Shown piece after piece: positions 45,299 through 53,853 of a stretch of DNA of 64,000 nucleotides; within the stretch, counting starts at the first letter, position 1, and every line of letters begins with the position of its first letter. This DNA comes from JAPUEK01 sp963815355 (GTDB taxonomy: Bacteria; Pseudomonadota; Alphaproteobacteria; Rhodobacterales; Rhodobacteraceae), in assembly GCA_963815355.1 (NCBI GenBank), contig CAWFGJ010000006.1, positions 434,001-498,000 of the forward strand, in the 5' to 3' direction. The notes beneath the pieces are model-generated. The model saw only the letters and a list, made by a program, of their open reading frames with translations. It was not told the origin of the DNA and made no database searches. Both the position numbers and the translations under genes were made by a program.

Positions 45299-48277
45299 TC
45301 ACTCTTCCAACTGGAAGAAGCCCAGCCCAACGGCCGGAACCTCACCGGATGCGTCGATCTGCTTGTCCAGATAGTTGAACAACCCCGCAGCGTTAGAACC
45401 AGATTTCAGCTTTTCCAGCGCCTTTGGCAGCGCCTCACCGCCCACCAGCGCCACCAGCATTTGCGGCGCAGGCGAGGGCCCTTTGGACAGGGTCAGCGAA
45501 AAGCGGAACTGCATGGTGCCGTCTTCACCGGGCAGCAACCAGTCCTTCATGTTGGTCGCACCACCGCTTGGGCTGATATACAGCAGCACAAAATCGCGCC
45601 CGTTCAGCCCGTCGATAACCCCTTCGATCGTCTTGCCGCTTTTCACCAAAGCGCCATCGCCGGTCATCGTGATGGTCAACCGTTCCGCCGCAGTATGGCG
45701 GGTGGCAAAATCCAGCACCGAACATTGCGGCTCATTCACCAGACGCACGGCGATATCAGGCTCTGTTCCGGTCTGGGCTTTCCAATCGGCATCCAGCGCT
45801 TCCAGCGCCTTGGTGTCCAGACCATAGCCCGCCAAGGCAAAGCCTTCGGGCTTTGGCTCAACCAATTGCACCGCGGTGCAGGCGGGGGGGACATAGGCCG
45901 CAAGGTACGCCGTTTGCCGGGCGACCGGATCGGCGTTGGCCGCTGCGCTGGCCGCCTCTTCTTCGGCCTTGCGTGCGGCTTCGGCCTCGGCCTGCTTTGC
46001 CGCGTCGGCGTCAGTCTTCAGCTTGGCCGCGGCGGAGGCCACAGCCACCGCATTGTCCGCAGCCGCCGCCGCCGTGGCCGCTGCCGTCGCATCGGCATCG
46101 GCCTTGTCGCGCAACGCGTCCAGCCCCTCAACCGGGGCAGCGGCGCGCTTGGCCGTCTCAACCGCGCTGGCGGTGACCACAAGCCCGGCGGTTGCAGCAT
46201 CCGCCGCCGCACGCGCCTTGCGTGCCGCAGCGATGGCTGCATCGGCCAAGGCCTGCGCGCCTGCGCCGTCCATTGCCTCTATCCCGGCATCTGCTGCTGC
46301 CTTTTCCGCCTCGGCCAAGGCACCCTCTGCCATGTTCCGCGCCGCTTCCACGGCTTCGGCCTGCGAGGTGGCCTCTTTGGCCGCCGCTGCCGCGTCCGCC
46401 TCTAGCTTGGCCGCGCGTTCCTTTTCCGACAGCGCCGCCTCGGCAGCCGCCTGCGCCGCGTCGGCTTTGACCTTGGCCGAAGCCGCCGCCGCATCTGCCG
46501 CAGCCTTGGCCGCAGTTGAGGCTTCGCTTGCCGCCTTTACATCCGCCTCGGCCTGCCCGCGCAGGGCGTCCAGCCCGTCAATCACAACGCCCGTCGCCTT
46601 GGCCGCATCGACAGAACTGACCACCATGGCCAGATTGGCCGTTGCCGCCTCAGCCGCAGCGCGGCCCTTTTCAGCTGCAATCGCCGCCGCATCGGCCAGC
46701 GCCTTGGCACCCGGCGCGTCAAGCGTTTCCACGGCGGCATCGGCGGCGGCCTTTTCGGCATCGGCCTTGGCCGATTGCGCCAGACCCAACGCCGCGCGGA
46801 TACCGTCGGTTTGCGCCTTGGCATCCGCCGCACTCGCCGCTGCCGCGTCCGCAGCGGCCTTGTCTGCCGCCGCCTTGTCTGCCGCCGCTGTGTCCGCCGC
46901 TGCCGTGTCTGCCGCCGCTTTGTCTGCGGCTGCTTTGTCTGCGGCTGCTTTGTCTGCGGCTGCCTGATCAGTGGCCGCCGTATCCACAGCCGGATCGGGG
47001 GTTGCCACGGGTTCGGTGGCGGCTACCGCCTCCGTCCCCGGGGTTGCGGGTGGTTTCGGGCCCAGGAAGCCGCCGTAATAGGCACCCGCCCCACCGCCCG
47101 CGACGGCGAGCAAGGCCAGAACGGCCACCATGCCACCCTTGCCCTTTTTCGGCGCCGCAACCGGGCCTGCCGAAGCAGAGGCATTCGGCAAAGGTTTATA
47201 GGCCGCGCCGGGCGCGCCGAAGGGGCTGGCGTCTTCCGGCTCCTCGGCTGGCATCGCGGCGGGCGGAGTTGTCTGCATCGGCGGCGTGGTCTGCACGACC
47301 TGCGGCGTGGGCGGAAAGGTGGGCAACGGCTCGATCACCGTGCGGTTCGGGTCGGGCGCGGGCGGCTCGGGCGCTTTGGCCTGCGGGATCAGCGACGGGT
47401 CTTCCAGCGCGGCAATCACCTTGGCCATGCTTTCGGTCCGCAAACCCGGATCGGGCTGCAACATCCAACTCAGCAACGGCACCAGCGCCGGGTCCACCCC
47501 GGTCAGATCGGGCACCGAAGACCGTTTGCCCACCGCGTCAACGATAGAGGCCCCCATCTCCAGCACTTTGCCACGGCTTGCCCCGGCAGTGATCAGCGCC
47601 AGCGAATAGATGTCCGAGCGCCCGTCCACATGGCCGCCAAACGCGCCAAGCTGTTCCGGCGAAACCCAGTTGAACTTGCCCGCGAACTGGCCCTGCAACA
47701 GCGTGCCCGCACCGATATTGGTCGATTTGGCGATACCAAAGTCGATCAGCTTGGCATGGGCGACATCGCCGCCTTCCAGAATGACGTTGTCGGGCGACAG
47801 GTCACGGTGCACCACCCCGGCCTTGTGCGCCTTGTCCAGACCAGAGGCGACGCGGCTAAGCATCACCTTCACATCGTCGAGCGACATCGGCCCCTGCTCA
47901 ATCCGGTCCGACAAAGCAGTGCCGGACACGAACTCCATCACCATGCACGGGCGGCCGATCGTCGGGTCATTGGTGAACACGTGATAGCGCACGATCGCCT
48001 CGTGGCTCAACCGTGACAGAACCGTCGATTCCTTTTGGAAAAGCGCGACGATCTTGGTGTCATGGGCAAGGCTTGGCAGCACGATCTTGATCGCTACCGG
48101 CTCATCATTGTGGATGTTGCGGCCGCGATACACCTCGCCCATGCCGCCCGAGTTGATGATCTTTTCAATCTCATAGGTGCCCATGATCAGCGTGCCCGCT
48201 GTCACAGTGGTGGCGACCTTCTTGGGTCCCTCAACCGGAGGCGCGCCCGGGCTGGTTTTGGGTGGCTCATCCGTCAT
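45299..48277 (-). CDS. ppkA: T6SS Ser/Thr protein kinase PpkA with long Ala-rich periplasmic segment
   Basis: A 992-residue protein. The kinase domain (about 33-290) has glycine loop NSGGMGEVY, Lys64 in VAIKIV, HRDLSPDN at 157-164 and DFG 179-181. A Ser replaces the usual Lys of HRDLK, as in many T6SS kinases. A Pro-rich region precedes one membrane helix near residue 395-412 (GMVAVLALLAVAGGGAGAYYGG). About 350 residues of Ala-rich AADKAAA-type repeats follow, likely helical, then a C-terminal globular domain of about 190 residues. It would phosphorylate a T6SS component on Thr to start assembly. Gap to pppA is 3 bp. Confidence 0.93.
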   Translation of the reverse strand: MTDEPPKTSPGAPPVEGPKKVATTVTAGTLIMGTYEIEKIINSGGMGEVYRGRNIHNDEPVAIKIVLPSLAHDTKIVALFQKESTVLSRLSHEAIVRYHVFTNDPTIGRPCMVMEFVSGTALSDRIEQGPMSLDDVKVMLSRVASGLDKAHKAGVVHRDLSPDNVILEGGDVAHAKLIDFGIAKSTNIGAGTLLQGQFAGKFNWVSPEQLGAFGGHVDGRSDIYSLALITAGASRGKVLEMGASIVDAVGKRSSVPDLTGVDPALVPLLSWMLQPDPGLRTESMAKVIAALEDPSLIPQAKAPEPPAPDPNRTVIEPLPTFPPTPQVVQTTPPMQTTPPAAMPAEEPEDASPFGAPGAAYKPLPNASASAGPVAAPKKGKGGMVAVLALLAVAGGGAGAYYGGFLGPKPPATPGTEAVAATEPVATPDPAVDTAATDQAAADKAAADKAAADKAAADTAAADTAAADKAAADKAAADAAAASAADAKAQTDGIRAALGLAQSAKADAEKAAADAAVETLDAPGAKALADAAAIAAEKGRAAAEAATANLAMVVSSVDAAKATGVVIDGLDALRGQAEADVKAASEASTAAKAAADAAAASAKVKADAAQAAAEAALSEKERAAKLEADAAAAAKEATSQAEAVEAARNMAEGALAEAEKAAADAGIEAMDGAGAQALADAAIAAARKARAAADAATAGLVVTASAVETAKRAAAPVEGLDALRDKADADATAAATAAAAADNAVAVASAAAKLKTDADAAKQAEAEAARKAEEEAASAAANADPVARQTAYLAAYVPPACTAVQLVEPKPEGFALAGYGLDTKALEALDADWKAQTGTEPDIAVRLVNEPQCSVLDFATRHTAAERLTITMTGDGALVKSGKTIEGVIDGLNGRDFVLLYISPSGGATNMKDWLLPGEDGTMQFRFSLTLSKGPSPAPQMLVALVGGEALPKALEKLKSGSNAAGLFNYLDKQIDASGEVPAVGLGFFQLEE

Positions 48278-48280
48278 CGC

Positions 48281-49087
48281 TTACACATCCAAATGCCATT
48301 CATCGCGGCCATCTGCGGCCCGGTTACCCTGCGGCGCTGCCGTTTGTTGCGTTGCCTGCCGGTCGCGGCATCGCACCACCACAACCGTCACATTGTCTTT
48401 GGCCCCGCGGGAAAGGGTCAGCTGCACCAACTCATCACAGGCGCTTTGCGGATCAAGGCGGCTGATCGCCTCGGCCATTTCATGATCTTCGACATGCTCG
48501 GTCAACCCGTCCGAGCACAAAAGGAACGTGTCACCATGCACCAAAGCCCCGGCGCGTTCGTCGGTCATCGGGCGATCATGAACGCCGATGGCCCTCGTGA
48601 TCACGTTGCGACGCGGCCAGCTGGCGGCCTGCTCTTCGGTGATCGCCCCGGTCCGCAGCAACTCATTCACTTCGGTGTGGTCAATCGTCACCTGTTGATA
48701 CTGTCCGCCGCGCATCAGATAGATACGGCTGTCACCAGACCAGATGCAGGCGAAATGCCGGTCATAGGTCAACAGCGCCACCAGCGTGGCCCCCACCGTC
48801 GCACCATTCAACTGGCGCGACTGGTCTTGAATAATCATATGGGCCCGCAAAACCCGGTCCATGAACCGCGCCTGCAGATCAGGGGCCGAGGCCGGTCGCC
48901 CGACCGAAGCCACGCTTTCCACAATGCTGCGGCTGGCGAAGTCCCCCGCGTGGTGACCGCCCATACCATCCGCCACCACCCAAACACCGGAATCCGGCTG
49001 GGTCAGGTAGCTGTCTTCATTATGATTGCGCACGCGCCCTGTGTCAGAAGCCGCGCCGGTCTCAAATGTGAAGGGAGCCTCGATCAT
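48281..49087 (-). CDS. pppA: T6SS PP2C-type phosphatase PppA
   Basis: A 268-residue metal-dependent Ser/Thr phosphatase. PP2C motifs are present: the first Asp in SDTGRVRNHNEDSYL, VWVVADGMGGHHAGD, WSGDSRIYLMRGG and GAKDNVTVVVVR near the C-terminus. It removes the phosphate added by PpkA and so switches secretion off. A GGGAGG ribosome site lies five bases before the ATG (49087). It is between tagF and ppkA. Confidence 0.95.
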   Translation of the reverse strand: MIEAPFTFETGAASDTGRVRNHNEDSYLTQPDSGVWVVADGMGGHHAGDFASRSIVESVASVGRPASAPDLQARFMDRVLRAHMIIQDQSRQLNGATVGATLVALLTYDRHFACIWSGDSRIYLMRGGQYQQVTIDHTEVNELLRTGAITEEQAASWPRRNVITRAIGVHDRPMTDERAGALVHGDTFLLCSDGLTEHVEDHEMAEAISRLDPQSACDELVQLTLSRGAKDNVTVVVVRCRDRQATQQTAAPQGNRAADGRDEWHLDV

Positions 49088-49144
49088 CCAACCTCCCGAG
49101 GAAATAACTTTCCATGTAGCTTAGGCGTAAAGAAGGGGGTCTGC

Positions 49145-50227
49145 CTAGCCATTGCCCACATGCCCCCTGAAAAACCATGCAAGCACCGCGCCTGAGGGCA
49201 AACCCTCACCCGCCCAGACCTGCGACCACAACGGCGCGCGCAGTGCTGGCCCGCGCGGAGGCGGCGGTGCATCTGGCGCGGGTGCCGCAGCCACGCTGGC
49301 CTGCGGCGCCGCAGCCTCAGGTGCCGCAAACAGCCGAAACCCCATCGCAGGCGCGTCAAAGGGCGAACTGTCATCCTCTGGCACATCCGGCAGAACCAGC
49401 CCCCAAGGGTCCGCCATCGGCCCGTCGTCGGCCACGGCGAAAACATCGTCCTCCGTGTCGCTGTCCGGCTGGGTCTGCGGATCGGCCACCTCGGGCACGG
49501 GATCGGGCGCATCCTCGGCTGGCGGATCGCCCGGCGGTGCCACGGGGTCTGGCAAATCGGGGTCCGTCGGCTTGGGGGATGCCGGCTCTGGGTCTGCGGG
49601 TTCCGGGTCCGCGGGGTCCGGCTCAACCGGCTCCGGCTCAACCGCATCGGGCCAGGGCGCTGCGGCCTCTGGCTCGCCCGCGACCCACCAATAGCTGCGC
49701 CCCGCCGCCGCGCGGCGATGATCGGTAACGGCCACGTCCGACCACAGCGCCTCAAGACTATCTCCGGGTCGCACGGCCCAGAAATCGCCCGGCCCCGGTT
49801 GATCCGCGCTGCCCGCAACGGGCGCACCGTCCAGCAACCGCGCGTTGCTGGCGAAATCGCCCAAGGCCAAAAGCCGCGCCAGATGCGCCACACCCGCGTC
49901 ATGCCAAGGTTGCGCGGGGTCCACCACCGGCGGCGGCGGCGCATCGGTTCCGCTGGCCAACAGCACCAAGGGGAACCGCCGCCCCACCTTGTCCCGGCTG
50001 GCGACCATCACCCCGGCCACAGGCCCGCCCCAAACGCCTTCGCCCAGCCAGAACCGCAGCACCGGCGCGCGCGACCAGATCGCCTCCCACTCGCCGCCCA
50101 ACACCTCACGCGCTTCGCCCAAGGCTGTGTCCAGCCACGCCTCCACCTGCTTCAGCAACGGCGCAGGCACCCCGAAATCAAGGAAATCGCCCTTCGCCGG
50201 ATGTTTGCCATAGATGCCCAGTGGCAT
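49145..50227 (-). CDS. tagF: T6SS-associated protein TagF
   Basis: A 360-residue protein. The N-terminal TagF domain (about 1-200) begins MPLGIYGKHPAKGDFLDFGV and contains FWLGEGVWGGPVAGVMVASRD and the GRRFPLVLL strand. The C-terminal half is a Pro/Asp/Glu-rich tail built on PADPEP-like repeats (about 215-300), then an Ala-rich end. TagF represses T6SS after translation in other species, sometimes fused to PppA; here the two are separate neighbouring genes. It follows tssM by 3 bp. Confidence 0.92.
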   Translation of the reverse strand: MPLGIYGKHPAKGDFLDFGVPAPLLKQVEAWLDTALGEAREVLGGEWEAIWSRAPVLRFWLGEGVWGGPVAGVMVASRDKVGRRFPLVLLASGTDAPPPPVVDPAQPWHDAGVAHLARLLALGDFASNARLLDGAPVAGSADQPGPGDFWAVRPGDSLEALWSDVAVTDHRRAAAGRSYWWVAGEPEAAAPWPDAVEPEPVEPDPADPEPADPEPASPKPTDPDLPDPVAPPGDPPAEDAPDPVPEVADPQTQPDSDTEDDVFAVADDGPMADPWGLVLPDVPEDDSSPFDAPAMGFRLFAAPEAAAPQASVAAAPAPDAPPPPRGPALRAPLWSQVWAGEGLPSGAVLAWFFRGHVGNG

Positions 50228-50230
50228 AGC

Positions 50231-53200
50231 TTACAGCCCGGTCGGGCAGCGGAATTCCCGCAGCTCGGCCATGTTGAACGGGTTGATCAACGCGTTCACC
50301 CGGATCTCATAGGTGATATTGCGCCCGCCCACGATATGGGTGACCTGCAACACGTCGCCCACCTGACGCGGGCTGCCCTCTTGAATGAACTGCAAGAACG
50401 CCCACGGCCCCTGCCAGACCTTCTGGCTTTCGCGGTTGCCGATCTCGGGCAGCAATTGCAACGCGGTGTTGCCGCCGCCGCCGGGCCAGGTGATCGTCAC
50501 CGGGGTGTTGCCCTTCTGGCGCATCTGCACGGGCTGGTCATCGACCACCAGCACCGACTGGCGCACCCGGTCATGCGCTGCCGTCTGCAAGATCGTCACG
50601 TCCAGCTTGACCGTCGGGCTACGGCCCGGAAAGAACGCATCCCGGATCGCCGCCGCGCGCTGGAACTGGCGCAGCGTCTGCAAGGACAGCTTGGCCGCAA
50701 GCGGGCTGTCGGGGTTCCACGTCCAATCCCCGGCCCCCATATTGGCATGCACCGCCAGATGGGTGTTAAAGAACCGGTCCAGCACGCCGTCGGGCGCAAA
50801 AACCTGCGCAAATTCCGACAAAGGCACCTGCCGCGACGGACTTTTTGAGAACGGATACCGGCCGTCGACCACCGAGGTGCAAACCGCCGCCACCTGACTG
50901 GTCAGCTCCTGATTGATCTGCGCGATGGTGCTGGAGGCGGCATTGCCCTCAAAATCCTCAATCGCGGCATTGACCATCCGGCTTAGCTCGGGCGGCAACT
51001 TGGAAACCGACGACTTCAACTGCCCGATCAGCATCGGCATCTGCGCCGCCGCCTGCGCCTGATTGAACTCAGACGAGATGATCAGCCCCTGCAACACGTC
51101 GCCAAAGCTTTTCAGCATCGCATCAATCGGCCGCTGACCCGGAGTGCCCTCCAGCAGCAGCGCGTAATCGGTAAAGTTCGCCTCAATGTCGGCACCGGGC
51201 ACAAAAGCCGCGGCGGCCGCACCGCCCGCCGTCCCCGCCCGCCGCGGCGATTTCGCCGTGCCAAGCGCCAGCTCCAGACCGATCCGCGACAGACCGGTGG
51301 TGCGTGACAGGATCTGGTTTTCAATCGCCGACTGCGCCTTGGTCAGCGCCGCCCCCGATCCCGCGATTGCATCGGTCACATCGCCAACCGGATCGGCACT
51401 GGCCGTGTCGGGCGCGCGTTGCTGGGTCAGCCCGGTCTCATAGACCACCGCCTCCACCAGCTTAAGCAGGGGCGAGGTTGCCGGAGATGAGGCCGCCGAC
51501 AGCGCCTGATAAGCCGGCTTGTCCGCCGCCATCGGGGCCAGCCGGATGTTCTGCAACATCCCCTCCCACGCGGCGAGGAAATCCTCGCGGTAGCGCCGCA
51601 GCAGTTGCGGGCCAAGCTGAGAGAGTTGCGCGTTGATATCGGCCTCTTCCGCCTGCTTGCCCATGACCCATTGCTCCGTCTCAATCTTCTTGGCCACCTC
51701 GGCCAATTGATCCAGAAAGAAGCCGTTGAATCCGTCATAGGTATAGAGTGCCGGAATGGTCATCGCGCCCAGATCGGTGCCATCCACCGTCTCGAACACC
51801 AGACGCGCATCCGCGCCGGAACTTTCCAGCAGGCTGAAATCCGGAAAGCCGGAATAGGGCGCGGTCGCCTTGATCAGCGAATAGGCCTGATCGACCACGC
51901 TCATCCGGCCCAGAATAACCTCGGCCTTGCTGACCAGATCGGCGTTCAGCGTGACCTGCGGCGTTACCGTATCATCCAACTCCATCATCGCGGCCAGATG
52001 GGCGCCGAGCATGGCGCGGGCGGATTCGTTGTTGATACCGGGGTAAGAGACCTGCTCCCAATCCTGCGTGAACCAAGTCTGCACGAATTCGTCCTGCGGC
52101 GTGGGGGCAGCGCCACCAAGGGCTTTGTAAACCTTCAACGCCTCATAGATCGCAAGCGTCTCATTGCCCGCGACAAAGGCCTGCAACTGCTCTTCCACGC
52201 GCAGAACCAGACGCGGGCGGAACAGCCGCTCCAGCCCTTGGGCATAGCTGTCGCGCGACGCCTGACGCAACGCGCCCTGCTGCGACAGACCAAAGCCGCG
52301 GGTCCAGTCGCCATCGTCGATCTCGGGGGATTCGTAGCCCGCGGGCATGGTCCGCAACAGCTGCAGGTGATTGCCCACCCGCAACAGATCGGTGTCCTTG
52401 ACCTCGGTCGCCTGCAAATCCTCGGTCGCAGCCAGCTCATAATCCGCCATCGCCGCTTGGGCCGAGGCCACAAGCTGCCGGTTGTTGAAATAGCTGTAGG
52501 CCCAAGCCGACAGGATCGCCGCCGAGGCCAGCAGCATCGACGTGGTCACCGCAATGCGGAACACCGACGACCGCCGCACAGCCTTTTTGTCATAGCTGAC
52601 CCAGCCCTGTTCGCCAAAGATCACCTGAGTCATCAGGTCATGCAGGAAGAAACTTTTCCCCTTGCCCGACATCAGCGAGGCGGAATTCTGCCCGCCAAAG
52701 CTGCGCCCCATCGCACCCAGCACCTGATCAATCGGCGTGCCTTCTTGCGTGCCAGAGGTGAAATAGAACCCCCGCAGAATGGCCGAGGTCTTATACCGCG
52801 TCGGCTCAAACACCTGCTTCAGGAAGGCGGCAATTTCGTCCTTCATCTCGGCCAACTGACCCGGCAGGCCGAAAATCGCGATGCGGTTCACACCGTCCGC
52901 TTCTTCGCTCAACCGGTCGATGACCTCATCAGACAAGCGCCCGACCAAGGCGTCATATTCGGCCTCCACCCGGTTCACGGTCTGCTCGCGGCGGCTGTCG
53001 GTCTGGAAGGTTGCGCCCCAGACCTTCTTGCGCCGGCTGGCCGAGAACGAGGCAAAGAATTCCCGGAACCCTGCGATCAAATCGGCCTTGGTGAACATCA
53101 CATAGACCGGGAAATCGACCTTCAGCGTCTCATGGATTTCCGCCAGACGGGCGCGCACGGTTGCGGCATGGGCGGTGATCTTTTCGGGGTCGGCGCGCAT

Positions 53201-53839
53201 CAGGTCTTCGACCGAAAACGCCAGAATGACGCCGTTGATCGGCTGCTTGGGCCGGTTGCGCTTCAGCAGGTTCAGGAACGCCGTCCATGAGGCGCTGTCG
53301 GCCCCCTTGTCACTGTCTTGCGTCGTATAGCGCCCCGCGGTGTCGATCAGGATCGCATCCTCGGCAAACCACCAGTCGCAATAGCGGGTGCCGCCAAAGC
53401 CCTGCAACCCACCCTGCGCCTGCCCGGCCAGCGGAAACTTGATCTCGGAATTGACCAGCGCCGTGGTCTTGCCCGACCCCGGCGGCCCGATGATCACATA
53501 CCACGGCAGATCATACAGATAGCTCTTCGACCCCCCGGTCTTTTTCAGCGTCACCAGCGCGGACTGCATCCGCTGGGCCAGTTCCTGCCCGTCGCCCAAA
53601 GGCCCATCATCGGCGACCAGCGCTTTTTCCAGCGCCCGCTGCCCGCTGCGCCGACGCCAAAGCTTGATCCCGCCCCAGACCAGCAGGATCGCCAGCAGCG
53701 TCCCGATGATCAGCAACCGCACCCAAACCGGTTCAAACGGACGAGACTCGCCAAATCCGATCAGTTCCCCGGCAAACCACACGACCGACGAGAACGCCAG
53801 AAACCCGACGATGACCAGAGCAAGCTTAACCCACTTCAT
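50231..53839 (-). CDS. tssM: T6SS membrane-complex protein TssM (IcmF)
   Basis: A 1,202-residue inner-membrane protein. Two helices near the N-terminus (about 4-24 and 40-60) flank a loop, and the cytoplasmic NTPase-like domain carries an intact Walker A IIGPPGSGKTTAL at about 116-129. A third helix (about 430-450) leads to the large periplasmic domain, which ends at a beta-rich C-terminus. It spans the envelope and recruits TssL and TssK. The length matches the family (about 1,100-1,200). Confidence 0.96.
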   Translation of the reverse strand: MKWVKLALVIVGFLAFSSVVWFAGELIGFGESRPFEPVWVRLLIIGTLLAILLVWGGIKLWRRRSGQRALEKALVADDGPLGDGQELAQRMQSALVTLKKTGGSKSYLYDLPWYVIIGPPGSGKTTALVNSEIKFPLAGQAQGGLQGFGGTRYCDWWFAEDAILIDTAGRYTTQDSDKGADSASWTAFLNLLKRNRPKQPINGVILAFSVEDLMRADPEKITAHAATVRARLAEIHETLKVDFPVYVMFTKADLIAGFREFFASFSASRRKKVWGATFQTDSRREQTVNRVEAEYDALVGRLSDEVIDRLSEEADGVNRIAIFGLPGQLAEMKDEIAAFLKQVFEPTRYKTSAILRGFYFTSGTQEGTPIDQVLGAMGRSFGGQNSASLMSGKGKSFFLHDLMTQVIFGEQGWVSYDKKAVRRSSVFRIAVTTSMLLASAAILSAWAYSYFNNRQLVASAQAAMADYELAATEDLQATEVKDTDLLRVGNHLQLLRTMPAGYESPEIDDGDWTRGFGLSQQGALRQASRDSYAQGLERLFRPRLVLRVEEQLQAFVAGNETLAIYEALKVYKALGGAAPTPQDEFVQTWFTQDWEQVSYPGINNESARAMLGAHLAAMMELDDTVTPQVTLNADLVSKAEVILGRMSVVDQAYSLIKATAPYSGFPDFSLLESSGADARLVFETVDGTDLGAMTIPALYTYDGFNGFFLDQLAEVAKKIETEQWVMGKQAEEADINAQLSQLGPQLLRRYREDFLAAWEGMLQNIRLAPMAADKPAYQALSAASSPATSPLLKLVEAVVYETGLTQQRAPDTASADPVGDVTDAIAGSGAALTKAQSAIENQILSRTTGLSRIGLELALGTAKSPRRAGTAGGAAAAAFVPGADIEANFTDYALLLEGTPGQRPIDAMLKSFGDVLQGLIISSEFNQAQAAAQMPMLIGQLKSSVSKLPPELSRMVNAAIEDFEGNAASSTIAQINQELTSQVAAVCTSVVDGRYPFSKSPSRQVPLSEFAQVFAPDGVLDRFFNTHLAVHANMGAGDWTWNPDSPLAAKLSLQTLRQFQRAAAIRDAFFPGRSPTVKLDVTILQTAAHDRVRQSVLVVDDQPVQMRQKGNTPVTITWPGGGGNTALQLLPEIGNRESQKVWQGPWAFLQFIQEGSPRQVGDVLQVTHIVGGRNITYEIRVNALINPFNMAELREFRCPTGL

Positions 53840-53853
53840 ACCGCTTCCCCGCC

